64,000 nucleotides of DNA from Brevibacillus invocatus (GTDB lineage Bacteria; Bacillota; Bacilli; Brevibacillales; Brevibacillaceae), in assembly GCF_003710915.1 (NCBI RefSeq), contig NZ_RHHR01000015.1:62001-126000 (forward strand). The letters run 5' to 3'. Shown one piece after another: positions 9,290 through 16,897 of this stretch. Every line of letters begins with the position of its first letter. Positions within the stretch are counted from its first letter, which is position 1. The notes beneath the pieces are model-generated. The model was not told the DNA's origin and did not search any database. It was given only the letters and a program-made list of their open reading frames with translations. The translations under genes were made by a program, and so were the position numbers.

Positions 9290-10234
9290 ATGTCCAAATC
9301 CAAGCGACTGATGGAGTTAATGATGACCGTCAATCGGATGCGCAAATTCACCGTCGGGGAGCTTGCCACCCAATTTGGCGTATCATCCAGAACGATATTG
9401 CGCGATTTGCAGGAATTAAGCGAGCTTGGAGTCCCGTTGTACTCCGAGGTAGGCCCACATGGCGGGTATCAGGTGATCAAAGAAAGAGTTTTGCCGCCGA
9501 TTGCCTTCTCGGAAGAAGAAGCAGTCGCCATGTTTTTTGCCAGCCACTCGTTGCGCCACTATCCATTGTTGCCCTTTGAGACCGAATCCAGCTCGGCGTT
9601 GAACAAATTTTACTACTACATGCCGGGAGATGTTCGAGACCGCATCGATCAGATGAAGAATCGGGTCGATTTTTTCACACCTACTCGCCAGAAAGAATCG
9701 CCCTATCTGTCTGTTCTTCTCCAGGGCGCTATCGAACAAAAGGTCATTCACATCCAGTATGATTCCCGGGAAGGGGATTCCTGCCGATTGATCCAGCCGG
9801 TCGGGATATACGCCAACAACGGCTTCTGGTACTGTCCTGCCTACTGCTTTTTGCGTGAAGATTTTCGACTGTTTCGCTGTGACCGCATGCTTGCAGCGCA
9901 GATCGATGAATCTGCAGAGCCGTTGGACCACCGGCATGTTCACTTGGGGAATTGGGAAACGTTTAGCAAAAGGCAAAGAGTGGATGTTCGGTTTTACGTT
10001 GAGCTGACGAAGGTCGGCATGCAGCGCTGCGAGGCAGAATTGTGTCCAATCCCGAACCTGGTCGTATGTCCGGATGGCAGCGGTTATCTGGACAGCCTTA
10101 TACCACAAAGCGAAATTCCGTTCTTTGCTTCCTTTTTTCTCGGTCTGGGAACGGATGCAATCGTCAAGGAACCGCAAGAGCTGGTTGATCAAATGAAGCA
10201 AATGCTTGCCCGCATACAGTCTATCTACGGATAG
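9290..10234 (+). CDS. HTH/WYL-domain transcriptional regulator (YafY family)
   Basis: A 314-aa DNA-binding regulator. The N-terminal helix-turn-helix spans roughly residues 5-60 (FTVGELATQFGVSSRTILRDL), followed by a GGYQ wing. The WYL ligand-binding domain covers about 130-225, with IHIQYDSREG and a WYCPAYCFLREDFRLFRCDRM-like core, here with WYC in place of the usual WYL. ATG 9290 is preferred to ATG 9275 because GAGGGG lies 7 nt upstream of it. Such proteins regulate adjacent divergent genes or respond to nucleic-acid or small-molecule ligands; the target here is unknown. Confidence 0.88.
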   Translation: MSKSKRLMELMMTVNRMRKFTVGELATQFGVSSRTILRDLQELSELGVPLYSEVGPHGGYQVIKERVLPPIAFSEEEAVAMFFASHSLRHYPLLPFETESSSALNKFYYYMPGDVRDRIDQMKNRVDFFTPTRQKESPYLSVLLQGAIEQKVIHIQYDSREGDSCRLIQPVGIYANNGFWYCPAYCFLREDFRLFRCDRMLAAQIDESAEPLDHRHVHLGNWETFSKRQRVDVRFYVELTKVGMQRCEAELCPIPNLVVCPDGSGYLDSLIPQSEIPFFASFFLGLGTDAIVKEPQELVDQMKQMLARIQSIYG

Positions 10235-10269
10235 ACTGTTTTCATGAGGAAATGGGTAAGTGTAAAGAA

Positions 10270-10298
10270 AACCAAACTGGACCCTCTGACATACAGTA
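10270..10298 (+). promoter_or_regulatory. Sigma-K-type promoter of spoVIF
   Basis: AACC at 10270-10273, exactly 16 bp, then CATACAGTA at 10290-10298. This fits the mother-cell sigma-K consensus mACm-N16-CATAnnnTA completely. The CATACAGT part also fits a sigma-E -10, but no sigma-E -35 is present. It lies 30 nt upstream of a gene whose B. subtilis homologue is, to my knowledge, expressed late in the mother cell. Confidence 0.7.
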
Positions 10299-10327
10299 GA
10301 AAGAAGCCAAAGCAGAGGAGGGGCCCA

Positions 10328-10699
10328 ATGAGCGGGGATTTTGTAGCCGATTTGCTGGGCAAGCTAAGTAAGCGCACTGGTCGGGAATGGACGCTTACAG
10401 ATATTATGAAGCTTGCGGAAAAGATGCCAAAAGACGGAACACAAAATATTGATTCATTATTAAAAGAGTTGTCCAATATGGGTCTTGATGTGCCTGAGGA
10501 GACCAAGGAAAAAGTCAAAAGTCAGATGAAGGATGGCAAATCTATCTCACTGGATGAATTAGGCAAGCTGCTGCCCAAGGACGTCAAGGCGAAGAGCGAC
10601 AAGAGTCGCAAGGCGTCGAGAGCTAGTGGAAAAAGCAAGCATCTCTCCTTGGCTCAAAAGGTGAAAAAGCTATCCGGCGGCAAGAAGAAAAAACGCTAG
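10328..10699 (+). CDS. spoVIF: Stage VI sporulation protein F
   Basis: A 123-aa protein whose first ~80 residues (LGKLSKRTGREWTLTDIMKLAE, then LSNMGLDVPEETKEKVKSQM and KDGKSISLDELGKL) match the SpoVIF/YjcC family needed for proper spore coat assembly in B. subtilis. The remaining ~40 residues form a very basic Lys/Ser-rich tail ending in KKKKR that is absent from the short Bacillus protein as I recall it. ATG 10328 follows AGAGGAGGGG. The sigma-K-like promoter upstream agrees with mother-cell expression. It sits between two halves of the purine gene set. Confidence 0.8.
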   Translation: MSGDFVADLLGKLSKRTGREWTLTDIMKLAEKMPKDGTQNIDSLLKELSNMGLDVPEETKEKVKSQMKDGKSISLDELGKLLPKDVKAKSDKSRKASRASGKSKHLSLAQKVKKLSGGKKKKR

Positions 10700-10723
10700 G
10701 AATGCATATGATATCGTTGGCTG

Positions 10724-10755
10724 CAGCCGCGAGTGCTTATGAGCAGTCGCGGCTG
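10724..10755 (+). terminator. Hairpin after spoVIF
   Basis: CAGCCGCGA (10724-10732) pairs with TCGCGGCTG (10747-10755), with TGC/GCA extending the stem. There is no strong T-run, so it may be a weak terminator or an RNA-stabilising hairpin. Confidence 0.5.
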
Positions 10756-10793
10756 TCTGACGTTTGAAAAGGGATAATCTCCTGACGAAAACC

Positions 10794-10851
10794 TTGATAA
10801 AAGCGTACGATTATGATTTAATATTATAGGAATGTTCGTGTTTTATTCGAA
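10794..10851 (+). promoter_or_regulatory. Promoter of purHD with PurBox-like sites
   Basis: TTGATA (10794-10799), 17-bp spacer, TTTAAT (10817-10822). The spacer AAAGCGTACGATTATGA differs from the purC spacer at only three positions. Thirteen bases after the -10 both promoters carry a TTCG box (GAATGTTCGTG here, GAATCGTTCGT at purC), and a palindromic TTCGAA follows at 10846-10851. This implies that purHD is transcribed separately but co-regulated with purC, probably by PurR. Confidence 0.7.
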
Positions 10852-10890
10852 TAACTATTTCTTCTTAATAAAAGTCAGGAGGTTCTATCT

Positions 10891-12441
10891 GTGAGTGTGA
10901 AAAAAGCGTTAATCAGCGTTTCTGACAAGACTGGATTGATTCCGTTTGCGCGTCGACTTGCTGCTGCCGGGGTTGAAATCATATCCACGGGAGGTACAGC
11001 TTCCCTCTTGAAAGAAGCGGGGATTCCCGTGGTTGGGATTTCCGAAGTAACCGGATTCCCGGAAATCCTGGACGGACGTGTCAAAACGCTACACCCGAAC
11101 ATCCACAGCGGTCTTCTGGCTGTGCGCGACAACGAGGCTCATCAGAAGCAACTGAAAGAGCTGGAGATCGAAACCATCGATCTGGTTGTCGTCAATCTCT
11201 ATCCATTCAAACAAACCATTGCCAAACCAGACGTCACGTTTGAGGAAGCAATCGAAAATATCGATATTGGCGGCCCAACCATGCTGCGCTCTGCTGCGAA
11301 AAACCACGCTTTTGTGACCGTTGTGGTCGATGCGGCGGACTACGAGCAAGTCATGGAGGAAATCGAGGCCAACCAGGATACAGCATTGGAAACACGCCGT
11401 CGACTGGCAGCGAAGGTATTCCGTCATACGGCTGCTTACGATTCCCTGATTTCTCGCTATTTGAGCGAGCAGGTGGGGGAACTGCTGCCTGAGAGCTACA
11501 CAGTGACCTACGAAAAGGCCCAAGACCTCCGCTATGGGGAAAATCCACATCAACGCGCTGCCTTTTACCGTGCGCCGCTTGCAGGTACAGCCAGCATTGC
11601 CTATGCGGATCAGCTGCATGGGAAAGAGCTTTCCTACAACAATATCAATGACGCGGATGCTGCCCTGGCGATTGTTCGTGAATTCGATCAGCCTGCCGTG
11701 GTCGCCATCAAGCACTCCAATCCATGTGGTGTAGGAATCGGGGCAGACATTCGCGAAGCGTATCAAAAGGCGTACGAAGCGGACCCTGTCTCCATTTTTG
11801 GCGGAATTGTCGCTGCGAATCGCACGATTGACCGGGAAACTGCGCTGGCGATGAAAGAAATCTTTTTGGAAATTATTCTGGCTCCTGATTTTACCGAAGA
11901 GGCTTTGGCTGTGTTGATGGAGAAGAAGAACTTACGTCTGCTGCGTATTCCGACTCTGAATCAACCCGAGCAAAAAGCAGACAACCTGTTCCGCGTAGCT
12001 CCAGTGGCAGGCGGTGCCTTGGTGCAGGATTACGATCAGAAGCAACTGGAAGATGATGAAATCCGCGTGGTGACCGATCGTCAGCCGACTGCTGAAGAAC
12101 TGGCACAATTGAAATTCGCCTGGAAGGTAGTCAAGCACGTAAAGTCCAATGCAATCGTTCTGGCAAAAGGAAACATGACCATTGGGGTAGGCGCAGGTCA
12201 AATGAACCGCGTAGGTGCAGCCAAGATTGCCATTGAGCAAGCGAAGGAGCTGGCCACTGGTTCTGTCCTCGCTTCCGATGCCTTCTTCCCGATGTCCGAT
12301 ACTGTGGAGGCAGCCGCTCAAGCTGGCGTCACCGCGATTATTCAACCAGGCGGCTCTGTTCGTGACCAGGAATCCATCGATGCCTGCAATCGTTTTGGCA
12401 TCACGATGATCTTTACGGGCACTCGTCATTTTAAACACTAA
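10891..12441 (+). CDS. purH: Bifunctional AICAR transformylase / IMP cyclohydrolase
   Basis: PurH carries out the last two steps to IMP. The 516-aa protein begins with the MGS-like IMP cyclohydrolase domain ([39 protein letters not shown]) and continues with the AICAR transformylase domain, including the KHSNPCGVG signature with its catalytic lysine and histidine. Length equals the family norm. GTG 10891 follows CAGGAGG. purD follows after 38 nt. In Bacillus this gene directly follows purN; here a 2.7-kb island intervenes and the gene has its own promoter. Confidence 0.98.
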   Translation: MSVKKALISVSDKTGLIPFARRLAAAGVEIISTGGTASLLKEAGIPVVGISEVTGFPEILDGRVKTLHPNIHSGLLAVRDNEAHQKQLKELEIETIDLVVVNLYPFKQTIAKPDVTFEEAIENIDIGGPTMLRSAAKNHAFVTVVVDAADYEQVMEEIEANQDTALETRRRLAAKVFRHTAAYDSLISRYLSEQVGELLPESYTVTYEKAQDLRYGENPHQRAAFYRAPLAGTASIAYADQLHGKELSYNNINDADAALAIVREFDQPAVVAIKHSNPCGVGIGADIREAYQKAYEADPVSIFGGIVAANRTIDRETALAMKEIFLEIILAPDFTEEALAVLMEKKNLRLLRIPTLNQPEQKADNLFRVAPVAGGALVQDYDQKQLEDDEIRVVTDRQPTAEELAQLKFAWKVVKHVKSNAIVLAKGNMTIGVGAGQMNRVGAAKIAIEQAKELATGSVLASDAFFPMSDTVEAAAQAGVTAIIQPGGSVRDQESIDACNRFGITMIFTGTRHFKH

Positions 12442-12479
12442 ACCAAGAACGCGGAACCTCTAACACAGGAGGAAATACA

Positions 12480-13751
12480 ATGAATGTTTTGATCGTAGGC
12501 AGTGGGGGCCGTGAGCACACCATCGCCTGGAAACTGTTGCAAAGTCCTCGCGTTGAAAAAGTGTACTGCGCACCGGGCAATGGTGGAACGGCTCAAATCG
12601 CGCAAAATGCACCGATCGACGTCCATGATTTTGCAGCCCTCGCCCAGTTTGTCAAAGATGAAGGCATTGATTTGACTGTGGTCGGTCCGGAAGATCCACT
12701 TCTTGGGGGGATTGTCGACTTTTTCAACGAGCGCAATCTGCCTATTTTCGGACCCAACTCACAGGCTGCCAAGATTGAAGGCAGCAAGTCTTTTGCGAAA
12801 AGCCTGATGAGGCGCTACAACATTCCGACTGCTGCTTACGAATCGTTCCTCGACTATGAGTCGGCCATCGCCTATGTGCGAGAGCAAGGCGCCCCGATCG
12901 TTGTCAAAGCGGATGGTTTGGCTGCTGGAAAAGGCGTCGTCGTAGCAGAGACGCTGGAAGAGGCAGAGGAAGCACTTCGTCAGATCATGCAGGAAAATGT
13001 GTTCGGCCAAGCTGGAGCGCGGGTCGTGATCGAGGAATGCATGCGCGGAGAGGAATTGTCCCTGCTGTCGTTCGTAGATGGTGAGACCGTCAAGCCGATG
13101 GTTACCTCTCAGGATCACAAGCGCATCTATAATGATGACCAGGGTCCGAATACAGGCGGGATGGGGACGTACGCTCCGGTGCCGCAGATGTCAGACGAGC
13201 TGGTCGCAAAGATCGTGGAGACGATCGTCGAACCGATGGCTGTTGGAATGGCGAAGGACGGAATTCCGTTCAAGGGGATTCTCTACACAGGATTGATGAT
13301 TACGGAAGCTGGACCGAAAGTGGTGGAGTTCAACGCCCGCTTTGGCGACCCGGAGACACAGGTCATCCTGCCTTTGCTGGAAACCGATCTGCTGGAGATC
13401 TTCCTCGCTACGGTCAGCGGAGAACTGGCTTCCGTAGATGTGAAGTGGAAAAAAGAAAGCGCAGTCTGCGTAGTGATGGCAGCTCCGGGCTATCCGGGGA
13501 ATTATCCGAAGGGTGCAGTGATCTCAGGCTTGGAGCAAATCGCTCCGCCAGTGACGGTATTCCACGCTGGAACCAAGGAGACTGAAGCGGGAGTCGCGAC
13601 CAATGGCGGTCGGGTCCTCGGTGTGACCAGTACAGGTGAAAATCTGGCGAAGGCGCGCGAGTCTGCTTACGCGGCGGTACAGTCCATTTCTTTTGAAGGG
13701 GCTCATTACCGGACCGATATTGCCGACCGAGCCATGCGCTTTGAAAAATAA
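12480..13751 (+). CDS. purD: Phosphoribosylamine-glycine ligase (GAR synthetase)
   Basis: PurD ligates glycine to phosphoribosylamine using ATP. The 423-aa ATP-grasp protein opens with NVLIVGSGGREHTIAW, contains the nucleotide-binding VVKADGLAAGKGVVVA segment, the DHKRIYNDDQGPNTGGMG signature and VEFNARFGDPE near the metal site. ATG 12480 follows AGGAGGAAATACA. It is the last gene of the purHD unit and is followed immediately by a terminator. Confidence 0.98.
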   Translation: MNVLIVGSGGREHTIAWKLLQSPRVEKVYCAPGNGGTAQIAQNAPIDVHDFAALAQFVKDEGIDLTVVGPEDPLLGGIVDFFNERNLPIFGPNSQAAKIEGSKSFAKSLMRRYNIPTAAYESFLDYESAIAYVREQGAPIVVKADGLAAGKGVVVAETLEEAEEALRQIMQENVFGQAGARVVIEECMRGEELSLLSFVDGETVKPMVTSQDHKRIYNDDQGPNTGGMGTYAPVPQMSDELVAKIVETIVEPMAVGMAKDGIPFKGILYTGLMITEAGPKVVEFNARFGDPETQVILPLLETDLLEIFLATVSGELASVDVKWKKESAVCVVMAAPGYPGNYPKGAVISGLEQIAPPVTVFHAGTKETEAGVATNGGRVLGVTSTGENLAKARESAYAAVQSISFEGAHYRTDIADRAMRFEK

Positions 13752-13761
13752 GAAAAAGCAG

Positions 13762-13799
13762 AGTCCTGGCCCGCGAAAATGCGTTGTCAGGACTTTTTT
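13762..13799 (+). terminator. Rho-independent terminator of purHD
   Basis: AGTCCTG (13762-13768) and CAGGACT (13788-13794) form the base of the stem and are followed by TTTTT. The loop carries weaker internal pairing. It begins 10 nt after the purD stop. Confidence 0.8.
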
Positions 13800-13817
13800 A
13801 AGGATCGATTTGGTTGG

Positions 13818-14261
13818 TTGCTGGAAGTGCTTTGTCTAACCATGATTCTGGGAGGAGGCTTGGTACTGGCTGCTTGTGTTCGTCCGTTTTTTCTTCGTAC
13901 TCAAGCAGTCAGTACAAATCCTGAAATCATCTCAACCGTGGAGGATCTTTCCATAAAGGCGTGGAATCGCTACAATCGATATTCCTTCTATTGCAGTCTT
14001 GGTCTGTTGGCTTTGGACGTTATTCGCTTCTCGGCCGGCATGGTGCTCTCCTTTTGGCATCTCGCGACGATTCTTGTTCTGGTGCTGGCTTTTATGCGGA
14101 AATTTTCTATTGACCATCAGCTCAGCAAACGACTGCGTGATGAGGCTGCAGGAGCAGTAGGGAGCAAGGAGCAGAATGCAGGACATCGAGAGGTCGAGAT
14201 GATTACCAAGTTGATTCTCATCCTTGCTTTTGTCACGCTGCTTTTGATGAACCTTCCCTGA
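13818..14261 (+). CDS. Predicted four-TM membrane protein, DUF4149-like
   Basis: A small integral membrane protein. Hydrophobic spans are seen at about residues 2-22, 57-75, 78-95 and at the extreme C-terminus (ITKLILILAFVTLLLMNL). The LGGGLVLAACVRPFFLR segment followed by NRYNRYSFYCSLGLLAL resembles the DUF4149 pattern, but I do not recognise it with certainty. An ATG at 13779 is in frame but lies inside the purD terminator hairpin without a ribosome binding site; TTG 13818 follows AAGGAT, and ATG 13842 is a third option. The start is therefore uncertain. Function unknown. Confidence 0.6.
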   Translation: MLEVLCLTMILGGGLVLAACVRPFFLRTQAVSTNPEIISTVEDLSIKAWNRYNRYSFYCSLGLLALDVIRFSAGMVLSFWHLATILVLVLAFMRKFSIDHQLSKRLRDEAAGAVGSKEQNAGHREVEMITKLILILAFVTLLLMNLP

Positions 14262-14274
14262 ATACAGCGAAAAC

Positions 14275-14303
14275 CCCTGACATTCTTGCTCGCAGATGTC
14301 AGG
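14275..14303. terminator. Bidirectional terminator between convergent genes
   Basis: CCCTGACAT (14275-14283) pairs with ATGTCAGGG (14295-14303) across an 11-nt loop, between the membrane-protein gene and the convergent MFS gene. A-rich and T-rich flanks lie on either side. Confidence 0.75.
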
Positions 14304-14316
14304 GATATTCTCTTCA

Positions 14317-15510
14317 CTAAGCAGCCAATTGCTGTTCCTTGGATGCTTTTGCTTTGAAATAAGAGACGAAGTAGATAACCAGAAACAGAAGCATGAAGAT
14401 AGCTGACCAGCGGTACATAATCGAGTAGCTGGAATAGGTGATAATGATACCGAGCAATAACGAGCCGATACCGATGCCCAGGTCGATCGTACTTAGAAAG
14501 ACAGCGTTGGCCATCCCACGCTGCTCGGGAGAAACCACTTTCACCATCCATGCCTGAATAGCAGGCTGGATAAATCCGTACCCTAAGCCGTAGAATGCGG
14601 CAGAGGTAAACAACAGGTAGTTGTTGTCTGTAAAGGAGAGGATCATCAGACCGGTTCCTGACAATAAAGCACCGAGAGGCAGGACGGCGATGGGCCCCTT
14701 GCGATCGAACAGCTTGCCGGATAGAGGCCGGACCAGCAGGATCGTAATCGCATTACAGAAAAAATACCAGCTGACGTTGGCGAGATTGGCTTCCTTTCCG
14801 AAGAGTACCAAAAAGCTCATCAGGCCTCCATACGTTATGGCAAGAAGAGTATTCAGGACGGTAGGAAGCAAGATCTTTCTGTCAAAAAAACGTCCCAGTC
14901 CTTTTGCCTGCAGTTCTGGATTTTGCAGGACCGGCACTGGCTGAGAACGTGTGCTAAAAAGTAAAGGTAGGGCAATGGCTACCATCCCAACTGCTGCAAT
15001 GACCATGATGGTAAATCCATATTCATTCAAGAGGGTAATTCCGACGATTGGCCCCAGCGCAAGAGCGAGGCTGACAGATAGGCCGAAGTAACCCATTCCT
15101 TCACCAATTCGCCTGGGAGGGATGGAGTTGGAAGCCAATGTAGCAAAGGTTGTGCTGCCGAGTCCAAAGCCGACCCCGAACACGGCGCGTAACGCAATCA
15201 GCAGGGTGATGGTCGCGCTAAAAAAATAGCCGATCATCGCAAGACCTGCGATCATCAGACCGAGAAAGGCCAATACCTTGCTCCTTTTCGTTTTGATCGC
15301 TTCCCCTGTATACATTCTGGAAACAATCGCACAAATATTAAAGAGCATGATGACGAGCGAAGCTACGAAATCGTTCGAATGATAGGTCTCTTTCACATAA
15401 GCGGGGAGGGTGGTTGCCTGCATTTGCACTGTAGTGAACAGGAGCAGATTGCTTAGCGTGATCAGGATGAAGTCCTTGGTCCACAGCCTTTCAGGATGTT
15501 CTTCTTTCAT
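14317..15510 (-). CDS. MFS transporter, probable drug/metabolite efflux
   Basis: A 397-aa protein with twelve predicted hydrophobic spans, consistent with a major facilitator. The loop 2-3 motif appears as SRMYTGEAIKTKRSKVLAFLG, with a matching RPLSGKLFDRKGPIAVLPLG in the second half. GPIVGITLLNEYG resembles the proton-antiporter motif C (gxxxGPxxGG) in weakened form. It starts 10 nt after the stop of a MarR-family gene on the same strand, forming a typical regulator-efflux pair, so antibiotic or xenobiotic export is inferred. Substrate unknown. Confidence 0.88.
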   Translation of the reverse strand: MKEEHPERLWTKDFILITLSNLLLFTTVQMQATTLPAYVKETYHSNDFVASLVIMLFNICAIVSRMYTGEAIKTKRSKVLAFLGLMIAGLAMIGYFFSATITLLIALRAVFGVGFGLGSTTFATLASNSIPPRRIGEGMGYFGLSVSLALALGPIVGITLLNEYGFTIMVIAAVGMVAIALPLLFSTRSQPVPVLQNPELQAKGLGRFFDRKILLPTVLNTLLAITYGGLMSFLVLFGKEANLANVSWYFFCNAITILLVRPLSGKLFDRKGPIAVLPLGALLSGTGLMILSFTDNNYLLFTSAAFYGLGYGFIQPAIQAWMVKVVSPEQRGMANAVFLSTIDLGIGIGSLLLGIIITYSSYSIMYRWSAIFMLLFLVIYFVSYFKAKASKEQQLAA

Positions 15511-15520
15511 GTTGACACTC

Positions 15521-15964
15521 CTATTCTTGTGTATGCCTTTGAATATTTGCGCTGCAATGCAGCATGATTTGCTTCAGCCACTCGATCTGTTCGGAATCCA
15601 ATCCTTCAAAAACCTGTTCCAAGGCTTTGTTTTCCACGGGAATGGCTTCCTCCATCACTTTTCTACCCTTTGTGGTGATGCTGATCAGGAAAGCGCGCCG
15701 ATCTGACTGGCACATTTTCTTTTCGATCAATCCTTTACGGGACAGGGCATCCAGGATGCGAGTCGTTGTGGGCTGGTCTTTGGACGTGCGCTTGGCCAAT
15801 TCCTTTTGATTGATTCCATCACTTTTGTACAGCTGAAACAAGGCGGCAAACTGCTCGGTTGTAATATCGAAGGGACGCAGCTGAACCGATATGTGCTGCA
15901 CCATCTTCCGATACATATTGCCAATGTAATACCCCATTGATTCTTCGAGCCATTTATCTTCCAA
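15521..15964 (-). CDS. MarR-family transcriptional regulator
   Basis: A 147-aa winged-helix regulator. The recognition segment INQKELAKRTSKDQPTTTRILDALSRKGLIEK (about 72-103) is followed by the wing DRRAFLISITTKG, the standard MarR arrangement. It starts at TTG 15964 with AAAGGAG 8 nt upstream. Cotranscribed with the downstream MFS gene and probably represses both, released by a ligand that the pump exports. The promoter lies 35 nt upstream. Confidence 0.9.
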   Translation of the reverse strand: MEDKWLEESMGYYIGNMYRKMVQHISVQLRPFDITTEQFAALFQLYKSDGINQKELAKRTSKDQPTTTRILDALSRKGLIEKKMCQSDRRAFLISITTKGRKVMEEAIPVENKALEQVFEGLDSEQIEWLKQIMLHCSANIQRHTQE

Positions 15965-15998
15965 GACGGTATCTCCTTTACTAATGCTTGTTACGACA

Positions 15999-16027
15999 AT
16001 TATATTCTTGACAAGTATTTTTGTAAA
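15999..16027 (-). promoter_or_regulatory. Sigma-A promoter of marR-MFS operon with MarR-type operator
   Basis: On the minus strand TTTACA (16027-16022), 17-bp spacer, TATAAT (16004-15999). The spacer and -10 are covered by CTTGT ... ACAAG inverted half-sites and a TTGTC direct repeat, a plausible autoregulatory MarR site. The core promoter is near consensus; the operator is inferred. Confidence 0.7.
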
Positions 16028-16034
16028 CGGAAAA

Positions 16035-16062
16035 AATAAAAACCGCCAGACTCTACTGGCGG
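16035..16062 (-). terminator. Terminator of the DUF2892 / small membrane protein unit
   Basis: Read on the minus strand, CCGCCAG and CTGGCGG (16043-16049 and 16056-16062) form a 7-bp GC stem followed by TTTTTATTTTTT. The stop codon of the 44-aa gene lies in the loop. Confidence 0.8.
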
Positions 16063-16187
16063 TACCTTCCTTTTCTCCGGCTGATCGTGTAAGCGAAATA
16101 CACCATCACCACAATGACGCCAATGATGCTGGCGATGACAAACAGGTTATGTGACAACCATTCGTATAAAGTGGATCCCACTAGCAA
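16053..16187 (-). CDS. Small single-pass membrane protein (44 aa)
   Basis: A short gene with TTG start at 16187 (GTG at 16181 also in frame) and the ribosome binding site TAGGGGGCG, which overlaps the stop of the upstream DUF2892 gene. The product has a polar N-terminus (GSTLYEWLSHN), one hydrophobic helix (LFVIASIIGVIVVMVYFAY) and a basic tail SRRKGRYRQ, fitting an N-out single-span protein. A terminator starts inside its last codons. The coupling and clear terminator argue that it is real. Function unknown. Confidence 0.65.
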   Translation of the reverse strand: MLVGSTLYEWLSHNLFVIASIIGVIVVMVYFAYTISRRKGRYRQ

Positions 16188-16199
16188 TGGATTCGCCCC

Positions 16200-16706
16200 C
16201 TAAGAGTAGGTAGGGTATCGGTGTTCTTCATGGCTGAATGACTCTGAGTAGCTTCTATCGTTTGTGGAAGAGCTGCTTGCAGATGGCATGTCATCGGAAG
16301 GCATCTCAACGATTTCACGGACGGTCTGTTCCATCCTGAGATCCTCTGCCGAAAGCTTCATTTCGCCACGGGGTTGAGAAGCGGGCGAATGATTGGTGGT
16401 GGCTTGCGGACCTTCGCTTTTTTCTTCACGAGCGGAACCGCCCAATACCTGATTCATGACGGTTTGCATGCCAGCATTCTTGATTTTGTCCATCATGTTC
16501 GTATTTCCCTTGGAATCAATGCCCATCGCAGCATACATCGGGCAAAATCTCGTTACGCCTTCCGCTACCTTCATCGCAGACAAGGACATCAACAGCCAAG
16601 GTGTGCGGTATGGACGTCTGCCCATGACACCCACTCCGTATGCCAGCCCCAGCAGTCCACCCGTTATTCTGATCATCGCGTCGGTTGTTCCCACGTTTTT
16701 GCGCAT
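16200..16706 (-). CDS. DUF2892 (YgaP-like) membrane protein with long polar tail
   Basis: A 168-aa protein. Residues 1-70 match the DUF2892 module: RKNVGTTDAMIRITGGLLGLAYG, a second hydrophobic span around residues 35-50, and FCPMYAAMGI, the conserved cysteine motif ending the domain. The remaining ~95 residues are polar, rich in Ser, Glu and Met, and look disordered. The domain often accompanies rhodanese/sulfur proteins, but no such partner is here. ATG 16706 follows GGAGGCAGACC. A 44-aa membrane-protein gene follows immediately. Function unknown. Confidence 0.8.
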   Translation of the reverse strand: MRKNVGTTDAMIRITGGLLGLAYGVGVMGRRPYRTPWLLMSLSAMKVAEGVTRFCPMYAAMGIDSKGNTNMMDKIKNAGMQTVMNQVLGGSAREEKSEGPQATTNHSPASQPRGEMKLSAEDLRMEQTVREIVEMPSDDMPSASSSSTNDRSYSESFSHEEHRYPTYS

Positions 16707-16897
16707 GTTGGTCTGCCTCCTGTTTATGCGAACTTCTATGAACTATTCTTTGTTTGGGACAAGAAAACAAGACGTGGTAATTGTTGCAAGCAGCAACAGC
16801 TAGTGGAAAGGGGATCGTCCTGTTCATGGCGAAGCATAAAAGAAAGATGAATGACCATTCAGTAGAAAGAAACTTCAACAAGAGGGAGCGATCATAC

